From: Oceanobacillus piezotolerans
GTDB taxonomy: Bacteria; Bacillota; Bacilli; Bacillales; Amphibacillaceae
Reading direction: 5' to 3'
DNA length: 64,000 nt
NCBI RefSeq assembly: GCF_003665065.1
Contig: NZ_RCHR01000001.1
Coordinates: 124,001-188,000 of the forward strand
The notes under the pieces are model-generated. The model worked only from the letters and a program-made list of their open reading frames with translations, had not been told where the DNA came from and searched no databases. Every line of letters begins with the position of its first letter. Positions within the stretch are counted from its first letter, which is position 1. Shown one piece after another: positions 7,542 to 15,064 of this stretch. A program made the position numbers and the translations under genes.

Positions 7542-8711
7542 TTATTCTTCCCCAGAAGTTCCCCCAACTTGCTTTAAAATAGCATTAAAAGCAGCGACTG
7601 ATTCTTCTTCTAATTCCTTAAATGAATGACCGTAAATGTCAAATATCATCTGTGGGGTATTCCCTAAACGATCAGCTATAACTTTTACTGGAATACGCTG
7701 GCTAATTAATAATGTTGCATGAGTATGTCTTAAACCATGGAGTGTAATTTTTTTAATACCAGCTTTTTTTATTACTCTACGTAATCCATATAATACAGAA
7801 TTATCCGTTATTGCTTCTCCGGTCTGATAGGAGATGAATACGTATGTTTGTTCATTAAGTTTTTTCCCGAACTCAAATAAGGTCTTTTTGCACCATGTTT
7901 TATATTTCTCCAAATGGTTAATAACCACATCATCTATAAGAATGGTTCGGTAACTATTCTTTGTTTTTGGCTCTCTAGTCCCTTTGTTATCCCTAGTACG
8001 ATTGACAGTTATCGTTTTACGTTCCAAATCCACCTCTTGCCATGTTAAACCTAACGCTTCTCCTTTACGTAATCCAGTATAAGCCAATACAAGTAAAATA
8101 GAATAATTCGTTATGTTTTCTTCCTTTTTCGCAGTTTTAAGTAATTGATTTAATTCAGATGCAGTAAGGAAGTTATCTTTTTGTTCTTCCTGTTCAATCG
8201 TTATTTTATTAAAACGGTTGCGAGGTATAATTTCATCATCCACAGCAGCGTTGATCGCAACTTTAAATAAACGGTGGAACAATTGAACAGTGCTAGGCTT
8301 ATACTTTTTTAACAACTCATTAATATAAACACGTTTATAAGTTGTTTTGTCCAGTGTGGCTAGTTTGTATTTACCAAGCAGCGGCTTCATTTGATGCTTA
8401 ATAGCGTTTTCTCTTTGTATTTGAGTGGATACTTTCCAGTCATTCTTATGTGTTTCATACCATAGATCAAGCCAATCAGAAATGGTTAAATTGGAATACT
8501 CTACTTGTTTAGAATTTCCATCAAGTATATTTGCCTTTACTTCTATTAACGCTCTTATGGCTTGTCTTTCTGTTTTAAACCCTTGTTTGGATTTTTCCCT
8601 ACGCTTACCCCAAGTATCATAATAACGATGACGGTAACACCAAAGTTTTTCTTTTTTACTATTGTGGTAATAGAAAACCTCATTATCTTTCTTAGATTTT
8701 TGCAATTTCAT
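7542..8711 (-). CDS. int: Tyrosine recombinase (integrase) of the rpsD element
   Basis: A 389-residue phage/ICE-type integrase that would catalyse site-specific recombination between rpsD (attB) and the element. An N-terminal arm-type DNA-binding region (about 1-60) precedes a SAM-like core-binding domain (about 72-160) and the catalytic domain (about 180-375). Catalytic residues visible are R215 (YTGLRKGEAL), K251 (PKTKNSYRTI), H325 and R328 (HGLRHTH), and the nucleophile Y360 (DIYGHS). The position usually held by His/Trp in LGH is N351 (LGNTPQ). The gene points to attL 50 bp away. AGAAGGG lies upstream of the ATG, and the CGTGGGTCAGACGC motif lies 20 bp before it. Confidence 0.93.
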   Translation of the reverse strand: MKLQKSKKDNEVFYYHNSKKEKLWCYRHRYYDTWGKRREKSKQGFKTERQAIRALIEVKANILDGNSKQVEYSNLTISDWLDLWYETHKNDWKVSTQIQRENAIKHQMKPLLGKYKLATLDKTTYKRVYINELLKKYKPSTVQLFHRLFKVAINAAVDDEIIPRNRFNKITIEQEEQKDNFLTASELNQLLKTAKKEENITNYSILLVLAYTGLRKGEALGLTWQEVDLERKTITVNRTRDNKGTREPKTKNSYRTILIDDVVINHLEKYKTWCKKTLFEFGKKLNEQTYVFISYQTGEAITDNSVLYGLRRVIKKAGIKKITLHGLRHTHATLLISQRIPVKVIADRLGNTPQMIFDIYGHSFKELEEESVAAFNAILKQVGGTSGEE

Positions 8712-8731
8712 TTTTAACTATCCCTTCTAAA

Positions 8732-8745
8732 CGTGGGTCAGACGC
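8732..8745 (+). repeat. CGTGGGTCAGRCGC motif, copy 1 (int upstream region)
   Basis: CGTGGGTCAGACGC. Further copies are at 10446-10459 (one mismatch) and, inverted, at 20640-20653; a decayed one is at 5309. It sits about 20 bp upstream of the int start, as an operator or recombinase arm site might. Confidence 0.6.
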
Positions 8746-8840
8746 AACTAGAAATAGGTAGTTATTATTTATAAAATGGTTTCAATTTCTGTATATTATT
8801 TTTCTTTTCTTCTATAATTTGGCTACTTCTAGCCATGTTA

Positions 8841-9668
8841 TTAATCCCCTTTCTTTTTAAGCTTTTTTAATCTATTGTTATATGCCATTTCACAACTAGA
8901 GCGTTTTCTTCCCGGAGTAACAGGACAAAATTTTTGCCTTTGATGTGTTACTTCAAATAGATTGTCGCAGTTTTCACACTTCCTAAATTCAGCCTTTTTA
9001 AATATAGCTAAATTCAAAAAAAGATAGGCATATTCGAACATATCCTCAAAAAAAGCTAGTGCCACAGGTTCGCCTTCCTTATAACTTGGCTTATAATGGT
9101 AAATCAAATCAGCACTATCAATAAAATGCTGAGAAAATTCTTCATAAGATGTTTTCTTTACATTCCCTATAATTTTCGTTTCAACATTATGAAGTTTTCT
9201 TATCGAATCAAAGTAAGCATCAAAAAATCCAAACTTTGTACGGAAATCGTGTAAGGACATCATGTCTATTTCGATATCGGTTCCTTTTTTTCGTGAAGTA
9301 TTATTAGTTTTGATTTGGGTTGGTAATCCCCAAGTTTTAACAAAGTTCAGCACTTTTTTTTGATCCGTTATATCCAATTTGGCAAGTTCAGTATAAAAAA
9401 CATGACCATAAGCAGATAGTTTATATTGCTTTGCGTTCTCTTTATTACTAGCAACAAGATATTTGTATCCTTCAATAGGTGATTCAAAAAAGGGTTTATG
9501 TAGTTGTAATTCTTCCTTTATTTTCTTATTAGTTAATTCTTGCCCAGTCATTTCCTTTAATGGCTTGTCTTCATTAAATAAGAATGACTCATCTACTTCA
9601 AATTGATAATCATTATATACCGAAAATTCCCCTTCAATTAATAATTCATTAAAAAAATTATTTTTCAT
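8841..9668 (-). CDS. Element protein with C-terminal zinc ribbon, function unknown
   Basis: A 275-residue protein without signal or membrane segments. The C-terminus shows CENC...CP...C (CENCDNLFEV, RQKFCP, SSCEMAYNNRLKKLKKK), a treble-clef/zinc-ribbon arrangement like that ending ABATE/CGNR-type proteins, with a basic tail likely to touch nucleic acid. The N-terminal 220 residues are not recognised. I start at the ATG at 9668 because a GAAGGTG site precedes it; an ATG 14 codons upstream lacks one. It is transcribed with int and divergently from the HTH peptide, the place where phage-like elements often hold a repressor, but no HTH is seen here. Confidence 0.65.
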   Translation of the reverse strand: MKNNFFNELLIEGEFSVYNDYQFEVDESFLFNEDKPLKEMTGQELTNKKIKEELQLHKPFFESPIEGYKYLVASNKENAKQYKLSAYGHVFYTELAKLDITDQKKVLNFVKTWGLPTQIKTNNTSRKKGTDIEIDMMSLHDFRTKFGFFDAYFDSIRKLHNVETKIIGNVKKTSYEEFSQHFIDSADLIYHYKPSYKEGEPVALAFFEDMFEYAYLFLNLAIFKKAEFRKCENCDNLFEVTHQRQKFCPVTPGRKRSSCEMAYNNRLKKLKKKGD

Positions 9669-9770
9669 GTCGTTTATACACCTTCTTTTTAGATTAAAGC
9701 TATTATTCATAGGTTTTTTATTGCTTCTATTATGGATTCTTTATAATAAAACTACATAAAAGTTAAATTT

Positions 9771-9806
9771 ATAATAAATTTTGTGTGTTTACAAAATATT
9801 TATTAT
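9771..9806. promoter_or_regulatory. AT-rich dyad in the divergent control region
   Basis: ATAATAAATTTTGT (9771-9784) faces ACAAAATATTTATTAT (9791-9806) around a 6-bp centre. It lies between the two divergent element genes, where an operator would be expected. Confidence 0.4.
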
Positions 9807-9894
9807 GGTATATATTTACAATAACACCACCAACACATAAAAACAATATTATTTTTAATTTTTATGTAGTGATTTGTTCAGAGGAGGTGAAAAG

Positions 9895-10074
9895 ATGTTT
9901 AAAAGAAATGACGATATTCGAGAAGCCAAAGGAAATATACCATTCTGGATATTAGCGGAGCATTTAAATATTCACGAGAACACACTACTCAATTGGATGA
10001 AAAAAGAAATGCCAGAAGAAAAAAAGAAATCCATTTTTAATGCTATTGAAGCAGCTAAAAAAGAATGGAATTAA
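9895..10074 (+). CDS. Small HTH protein (excisionase/regulator-like)
   Basis: A 59-residue basic protein. FWILAEHLNIHENTLLNWM (about residues 16-34) is a helix-turn-helix: 'wilAe.LnI.enTLlnWm.kemPeEkk', as in small DNA-binding peptides found just after the control region in Gram-positive phages and ICEs. The ATG at 9895 follows an excellent GAGGAGGTGA site (9881-9890). It is the first gene of the rightward replication operon and is likely a transcription factor or recombination directionality factor. Confidence 0.65.
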   Translation: MFKRNDDIREAKGNIPFWILAEHLNIHENTLLNWMKKEMPEEKKKSIFNAIEAAKKEWN

Positions 10075-10154
10075 GCCAATGAGTAATAAAGCTTTTGACT
10101 ACTTCTATCTAATAGTAGTCATTGGAGTATTGGATTAAATAGGGGGATGTAAAA

Positions 10155-10439
10155 ATGACTAAAATGACACTAGCGGATGTTCGAGTGGATTTAGATGAAA
10201 AGCAATTGAGAGATTATATTAACAAAAAAATGGACGAGCAGTTACACCAGGTTTATTGGACAATAGATATAAATAAGTTTTCTGAACTAACTGGAATGAG
10301 TAAAAGCACACTGGAAAATGTTATCTTGCAGGATCCAAGAATAAAACAATATGAACGTAAGAAAGACCGCTCCAAACGCTATTGGTTATATGAGCAAACG
10401 ATGGAAGCTTATCTAAATATTTTAGACGAATGGGAATAA
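10155..10439 (+). CDS. DUF771-like phage protein
   Basis: A 94-residue protein. QVYWTIDINKFSELTGMSK (about 32-50) and the following winged-helix-like region resemble DUF771 proteins of Gram-positive phages, which have 'vYWtmkdl...tg.s..wl.enil'. It probably binds DNA; an excisionase-like role is possible. AGGGGGATG precedes the ATG. It lies between the HTH peptide and the primase, consistent with an early phage-type operon. The family call is from pattern memory. Confidence 0.5.
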   Translation: MTKMTLADVRVDLDEKQLRDYINKKMDEQLHQVYWTIDINKFSELTGMSKSTLENVILQDPRIKQYERKKDRSKRYWLYEQTMEAYLNILDEWE

Positions 10440-10445
10440 AAAAAG

Positions 10446-10459
10446 CGTGGGTCAGGCGC
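10446..10459 (+). repeat. CGTGGGTCAGRCGC motif, copy 2 (before the primase gene)
   Basis: CGTGGGTCAGGCGC. The match to copy 1 extends to CGCAA on the 3' side. It lies 120 bp upstream of the primase start. Confidence 0.6.
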
Positions 10460-10579
10460 AAACATTTATAAAACATCATGAAAGCAAATAAAAAATCGCT
10501 ACTGGCGATAGCGATTCAGAAAGATTGATTGTAACACCAACACAATACAAGCAGAAAGGATGGCGAAACAATATAGATT

Positions 10580-11203
10580 ATGACTAAATATAACATGGAT
10601 TTTAACTATTTTGCTATGGAAATATTAAAAAGAATAGATATTCTGGAAGAAGCAGTAAAAGAAGGATTGCAATTTAAAAGAAAAGGCAAAAGTTATTTTG
10701 CAAAGTGTCCATTCCATGAGGACAGTACCCCATCCTTTTCGATAAATCCACAAAAACAAGTATTTAATTGCTTTGGGTGCGGTAAAAAAGGTAATGCTAT
10801 CACAATGCTAGCATTACTTAAGGACATATCAAAAGGGAAAATTATTTATAGATATGCCAGTTATCTGGGTCTTATACAAAATGGAAAAATCAATCAAGAG
10901 CAACAGCGTGAAATGGAAGAACGAGCAAAACAACGTGAATTTATTCAAATGCACCAACAGAAATTCAATGCTGTTTATATATTGTTATCCGATATGATGC
11001 ATAGCTTCAAAAGATCCATGAGTAAAGCAAATAACATGGATGAGGTTATCATGGCGCATGAATTGTACCGGGTGTATGACGTGATACCTTATTATGAACA
11101 TTTACTAGATTGTATGTTAGGGCAATACGGAGAAGTTATACAAGTCGAAACATACCTAGTTGCAGAAAGGATAGTTAAACAATGGCACTCGAACCTCATC
11201 TAA
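10580..11203 (+). CDS. CHC2 zinc-finger primase-like protein
   Basis: A 207-residue protein with a DnaG-type zinc-binding domain: C43, H46, C64 and C67 in CPFHEDSTPSFS and FNCFGCGKKGNAITM. No TOPRIM catalytic domain follows, so this is a zinc-domain-only primase or a primase accessory subunit. It overlaps the DUF3987 gene by 22 nt, implying translational coupling, and the pair is the usual split primase-helicase replication module of phages and satellites. CAGAAAGGATGG lies upstream of the ATG at 10580. Confidence 0.8.
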   Translation: MTKYNMDFNYFAMEILKRIDILEEAVKEGLQFKRKGKSYFAKCPFHEDSTPSFSINPQKQVFNCFGCGKKGNAITMLALLKDISKGKIIYRYASYLGLIQNGKINQEQQREMEERAKQREFIQMHQQKFNAVYILLSDMMHSFKRSMSKANNMDEVIMAHELYRVYDVIPYYEHLLDCMLGQYGEVIQVETYLVAERIVKQWHSNLI

Positions 11204-12753
11204 GTGAAGAACAGTTAAATATATTATTTAATGAACAACAGAAGATACATACTTCTGGTAAAGATGATTTAGAGGAAGGTAAAAAGGATACATCACCATA
11301 TTGGGATGAGCCAATAGGATTTGATGAAGAAAAGTTGCCAGAGTTTAATATAAGTATTTTCCCCGACTGGTTAAGGGATTATGTAGAAGCAGTTTCTGAA
11401 TCGGTACAAGTAGCCCAAGATGCTCCTGCAATGGCTTGTATATCATTACTATCAAGTATACTATCCCGTAAGTTTGTAATCAAACCGAATAACGATTGGA
11501 CAGAAGTACTAACCATTTTTTCCGCAGTGGCGATGGCTTCATCAGAGAGAAAAAGTCCATCCCATGACAAAATAGTTAAACCATTATTTAACTATGAACG
11601 TAATAGGTCAGAAGAACTTCAAGACACCATCACAGAGCAAAGAACATGGCTTAAAGCACAAGAAAAACGATTGAATGAACAATATAGTAAATACGGTAAA
11701 AAGAAAGAAGATGCAGTATTAAAAGACATTCATGCCATTGAAAAGGAAATTAGTAATACGGTAATTATAACAAATCCTCGGTTGGTTACTTCCGATGCAA
11801 CACCAGAAGCGTTAGCTTCCCTGATGCATAAAAACAATGAAAAAATAGCTGTCTTGTCAGCAGAAGGTAAAGAAGTTTTTGATATGATAGCCGGAAGGTA
11901 TTCAGCCAATGGACAACCCAACATGGACTTGTATTTAAAAGGTTATACCGGGGAATCAACTTCAATTGACCGCAAAGGTGGCGATCCAATCCTTCTTGAA
12001 AATCCGTGTATGACAGTAGGATTGTTTGTTCAGCCATCTGTAATTAAAGGCATTGGTAAGGAATTTCAAAACAGAGGACTTACAGCAAGGTTTTTATTCT
12101 CATTTCCAAGAAAAATGGCTGGCAATCGAAATATGGAACCGGAAACCATTCCTGAAGAAATAAAAAATACGTTTGAATCAGTTGTTGAGAAGATGCTCCG
12201 GTTTGAATCTAAAAATGAAGTTCTGACATTGGAAGAAGAAGCAGGTCAACTATTTCTATACAACCGATACACGACAGAAGAACTATATAAGGATGATGAC
12301 CTTTCGGAAAGTTTCAAGTCCTGGATTGGTAAATTAGATGGTAATTTAATAAGATTGGCGGGTCTTTTCCATATTGCCGAACATGCACCAAATGGGATGG
12401 AATCTATTCCAAAAAAAATTGGTGTGAAATCTGTTCGTGCTGCTATGGACTTAAAAGAATATTTTATCGAACATGCCAAAAAAGCATACGGTGTGATGGG
12501 TGTGAGTGAAGATGATGAAAATGCAAAATATGTCTTAAAGCGTATCAAGGATATTATAGATAAACGAAAATCCAAAAATGAAGATACTGGATATATGAGC
12601 CATCAAGAGTTGTACCAGGCAGTTAAAAACAGAATTGGAAAAAGCAACAACCTAAATCCAATTCTATTGGAACTTCAGAATCGGAATTTCATACGGGATA
12701 GTTTTCGAGAAGGCAGAAGAGTTTTAAATATAAACCCGAAAACCGTTACCTAA
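11182..12753 (+). CDS. DUF3987 (YfjI-like) helicase/primase-associated protein
   Basis: A 523-residue protein of the DUF3987 type, an ATPase-like family paired with CHC2 primases in phages and integrative elements. Visible are FPDWLRDYVEAVSES (about 62-76), ASSERKSPSHDKIVKP (about 117-132) at the place of the P-loop, a coiled region (about 140-190), and DATPEALASLMHKN (about 205-218). The glycine of a classical Walker A is missing (SSERKS), as is often true of this family. Its stop lies inside the TACCTA repeat array, so its product may act at that origin. AGAAAGGA precedes the ATG at 11182. Confidence 0.8.
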   Translation: MALEPHLSEEQLNILFNEQQKIHTSGKDDLEEGKKDTSPYWDEPIGFDEEKLPEFNISIFPDWLRDYVEAVSESVQVAQDAPAMACISLLSSILSRKFVIKPNNDWTEVLTIFSAVAMASSERKSPSHDKIVKPLFNYERNRSEELQDTITEQRTWLKAQEKRLNEQYSKYGKKKEDAVLKDIHAIEKEISNTVIITNPRLVTSDATPEALASLMHKNNEKIAVLSAEGKEVFDMIAGRYSANGQPNMDLYLKGYTGESTSIDRKGGDPILLENPCMTVGLFVQPSVIKGIGKEFQNRGLTARFLFSFPRKMAGNRNMEPETIPEEIKNTFESVVEKMLRFESKNEVLTLEEEAGQLFLYNRYTTEELYKDDDLSESFKSWIGKLDGNLIRLAGLFHIAEHAPNGMESIPKKIGVKSVRAAMDLKEYFIEHAKKAYGVMGVSEDDENAKYVLKRIKDIIDKRKSKNEDTGYMSHQELYQAVKNRIGKSNNLNPILLELQNRNFIRDSFREGRRVLNINPKTVT

Positions 12754-12938
12754 CTTACCTAAATGGCAATCAACCCTGTCATATCATCATTTACAGGTAG
12801 GTTATCTTCATTACCTAGTCATACCTAAATTACCTATTTTGTTCCATTAGGTAAGCTAGGTAACCTTAGGTATCATAGGTAACCTAGACGATGATGCTGG
12901 CACATCAGGGTTTATAGGGCGTGAGGTAAGTTAGGTAA
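12746..12938. repeat. Iteron palindrome, candidate replication origin
   Basis: Ten exact TACCTA/TAGGTA hexamers occur here: five direct in the left half (12747, 12756, 12812, 12822, 12831) and five inverted in the right half (12848, 12857, 12867, 12876, 12932). The outer arms (12746-12760 and 12924-12938) are perfect 15-bp inverted repeats. An inner pair (AACCCTG near 12772 and CAGGGTT near 12906) adds to the symmetry. Lying directly behind a primase/DUF3987 pair, it resembles the iteron origins of phage satellites. Confidence 0.65.
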
Positions 12939-12991
12939 GCATTTCAGAGATATTTAATCAACTAATTTTTAATAATTTTGGTGGTGAGATA

Positions 12992-13283
12992 ATGGCAATT
13001 CCAATTATGGATAATTTTAATTATCATGTTCTAGCTAAAGAAGTTGGCTTAATGATTGGAATACCAAACACATTGTATTGCTTCACAGTGAGCCGCTTCA
13101 GTACCGCTTATACAGAACGTTGGAAATGTAAATGGATTGCATGGCGTGAAACGTACCAAAAAGATAGAAGGAGAATCTATAAATCAAAAAGTCATTGCTA
13201 GAGGGAATACTTTCGATTATGTCCTTATTCAATTTGATAAATATATTGACTATGTTTCCAGAAGTGGTGGAATAGCAAAGTAA
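12992..13283 (+). pseudogene. Probable frameshifted short gene
   Basis: GGTGGTGA precedes the ATG at 12992, but this frame ends at 13201 with a Cys/Trp/Arg-rich tail atypical of coding sequence. A second frame, running to the stop at 13281-13283, gives a protein-like ending (NTFDYVLIQFDKYIDYVS...). A frameshift between about 13060 and 13150 could join the two. Product unknown. Confidence 0.35.
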
Positions 13284-13438
13284 AGTATCGAATAATTAAA
13301 AATGGAGGCTATTACATGAAAACAACCAATATTTGCCTGATTATCAGTGAAATTTAGTTATTCGTTGCTATGGATTATGTAATGCTATCTGGAGTAAAAA
13401 CAGCGTGAATAAAGCTTTATAACGAGAGGGGTGGGGTT

Positions 13439-13657
13439 ATGATTAAAGACAGACGAATAAACAAGCCTTCCCACATTAAAGCATTGATGCAGGAACAAAT
13501 AAATATTTTAAGGCGTGATGATGACTTAGAGCCGATAGCAAAAGCGAAGGCGATTGCTTATTTATCAAGTATATCCTTATCAGCGTATAAAGAAGGCGAA
13601 ACAGCCAGGAGACTAGATGAGATCGAACAGAGGTTGGAGGGTTATAAGAATGAGTAA
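13439..13657 (+). CDS. Small helical protein, phage-like
   Basis: A 72-residue charged protein with three likely helices (SHIKALMQEQINILRRDD; EPIAKAKAIAYLSSISLSAYK; ARRLDEIEQRLEGYKN) and no known domain. It is the first of three overlapping small genes. GAGAGGGGTGGGG precedes the ATG at 13439, and its stop overlaps the next start by 8 nt. Proteins of this look are found near late genes of Gram-positive phages; the role is unknown. Confidence 0.6.
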   Translation: MIKDRRINKPSHIKALMQEQINILRRDDDLEPIAKAKAIAYLSSISLSAYKEGETARRLDEIEQRLEGYKNE

Positions 13658-13859
13658 TACACGTTTGAATAGATTGGAAAAGGAATCCAAGAAGCTAGAG
13701 GGGATTTGCCCTTGTTGTGGAAGTCAAAGAACGGAACTCATGACAGAGGAACAGCTAGAAAGAGATATTGCTATATTAGAAGCCAAGTTGGGAATTACAT
13801 CTTTGCAAGAGGAAAACGCAGAATTGAAAAGAACACTAGGGATGGTGCATGATGAGTAG
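13650..13859 (+). CDS. Small coiled-coil protein with a CPCC zinc knuckle
   Basis: A 69-residue protein. A basic N-terminal helix (TRLNRLEKESKKLE) leads to CPCCG (residues 20-24), which could share a metal site in a dimer, then a leucine-rich helix (about 32-66). I use the ATG at 13650 because GGAGGG lies 7 nt upstream. It overlaps both neighbours, so the three genes are translated together. Function unknown. Confidence 0.6.
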   Translation: MSNTRLNRLEKESKKLEGICPCCGSQRTELMTEEQLERDIAILEAKLGITSLQEENAELKRTLGMVHDE

Positions 13860-14136
13860 AATTAAACGACTGGAAAAAGAAGCGGAAAAAATTGCAATAG
13901 CAAGGGAGATAGCCAAAAGGAAGAACATGAAAAACCCTTTAGAAGATTGGACAGATGAGGAATTAAGGGAACTTATTTATTGCTATGACAATGACAAAAA
14001 GTTTTCCCAGGAATTACAAGAGAAATTGGAAGAGGTACACAATAGTGGATATTTTGTAGAAACCAGTAAAGCTTTATCCAAATATACGGATGAAGAACTA
14101 GATAGGATAGCAAAACAATACGATATTGAAGAATAG
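13849..14136 (+). CDS. Small helical protein, paralogous N-terminus with the preceding gene
   Basis: A 95-residue acidic helical protein. Its N-terminus (SRIKRLEKEAEKIA) resembles that of the preceding protein (TRLNRLEKESKKLE), suggesting a shared interaction helix. Two DW-TDEEL / KYTDEELDRIA segments (about 37 and 82) repeat each other. The start overlaps the preceding gene by 11 nt; a second ATG at 13852 is equally possible. A long hairpin follows at 14182-14228. Function unknown. Confidence 0.6.
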   Translation: MMSRIKRLEKEAEKIAIAREIAKRKNMKNPLEDWTDEELRELIYCYDNDKKFSQELQEKLEEVHNSGYFVETSKALSKYTDEELDRIAKQYDIEE

Positions 14137-14181
14137 GCAGGCATATCAAGGTTGGGGGAAATGGTAAAATGAATAAGCTAG

Positions 14182-14228
14182 ATTAATAGGCGATTGCTTT
14201 TGTATTTAAAAGTGATTGCCTATTAATT
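14182..14228. terminator. Long hairpin, possible bidirectional terminator
   Basis: ATTAATAGGCGATTGCTTTT and AAAAGTGATTGCCTATTAAT pair over 20 bp with two imperfect positions. It separates the small-gene operon from the GIY-YIG gene. The T-run is weak. Confidence 0.5.
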
Positions 14229-14425
14229 ATTCAAAAAATCTTTACATAACCTATCGAATTTAACTTTTTAATATAATTCTAATAGTTACATCGCCAAATT
14301 AATTAAAAACGGTTCTATGACATTAAATTAGCTTTTTAAAAGAAATATATAAAATAGAAAACAATAACCATAACCATATAATGCAAATGGATGTGGTAGA
14401 ATTTGGAATAAAGGGGGAGAAAAGA

Positions 14426-15064
14426 GTGCCGATGGTTAAACATTTTGGAGTTAGTATACGTGAAAAAAATAATGGATTAAAACTAACAAGAGACAATTAC
14501 ATGAAAGTAAGTAATAAAAGCTCATTCCATAAAGGAAAAGTATACACTGATTTAGAAATAAATGAGCATAAAGAACGTTGTTTATATAATTACGATTTGA
14601 ATATGAAATATTTTCAATCATTATCTAAAGAGGATTTTAATAAAGATCTTATGGAATTTGACAATAAAACTAAAGTATTTAAGGAAATTACTAATCTTGC
14701 CCCGTTTGATTCGATATCTGGATATTACATTATGGTGTTAGATAAATATGCTCAAGTTTATATCGGTACAAGTGAGGATATTAAAAGACGTATTCGAACT
14801 CATTGGAGTAAACAAAAAGAATTTGACCGATTAATATTCGGAGGGAAAGACAGCTCCATTTTGTCGATAGATAGCTTTAGAGCTTATGACACAACAAGAA
14901 TATTTGTATATCCAACTCATGAACTTTACATTGGAGAAGATGGTTTTATTAATCTCTTTAATAAAAGGTATCTTTTAAATAGAACTGGAGGAGTATCTAT
15001 ATGTGCGGATTTACTGGATTTGTTGGTGAAACAGAGAATGCCAAGATGGTTCTGGAAAATATGA
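14426..15064 (+). CDS. GIY-YIG nuclease domain protein
   Basis: A 212-residue protein. An unrecognised N-terminal 105 residues precede a GIY-YIG-like domain: GYYIMVLD (about 108-115), VYIGTSEDIKRRIRTHW (about 119-135), then the region that should supply the catalytic Glu (PTHELYIGEDGFIN, about 173-186). Such domains cut DNA in homing or restriction enzymes. The GTG at 14426 has AAGGGGGAG 6 nt upstream. Its last 64 nt overlap asnB in another frame. The end after NRTGGVS looks unnatural (LLDLLVKQRMPRWFWKI), so its original C-terminus may have been lost when asnB was joined. Confidence 0.65.
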   Translation: MPMVKHFGVSIREKNNGLKLTRDNYMKVSNKSSFHKGKVYTDLEINEHKERCLYNYDLNMKYFQSLSKEDFNKDLMEFDNKTKVFKEITNLAPFDSISGYYIMVLDKYAQVYIGTSEDIKRRIRTHWSKQKEFDRLIFGGKDSSILSIDSFRAYDTTRIFVYPTHELYIGEDGFINLFNKRYLLNRTGGVSICADLLDLLVKQRMPRWFWKI

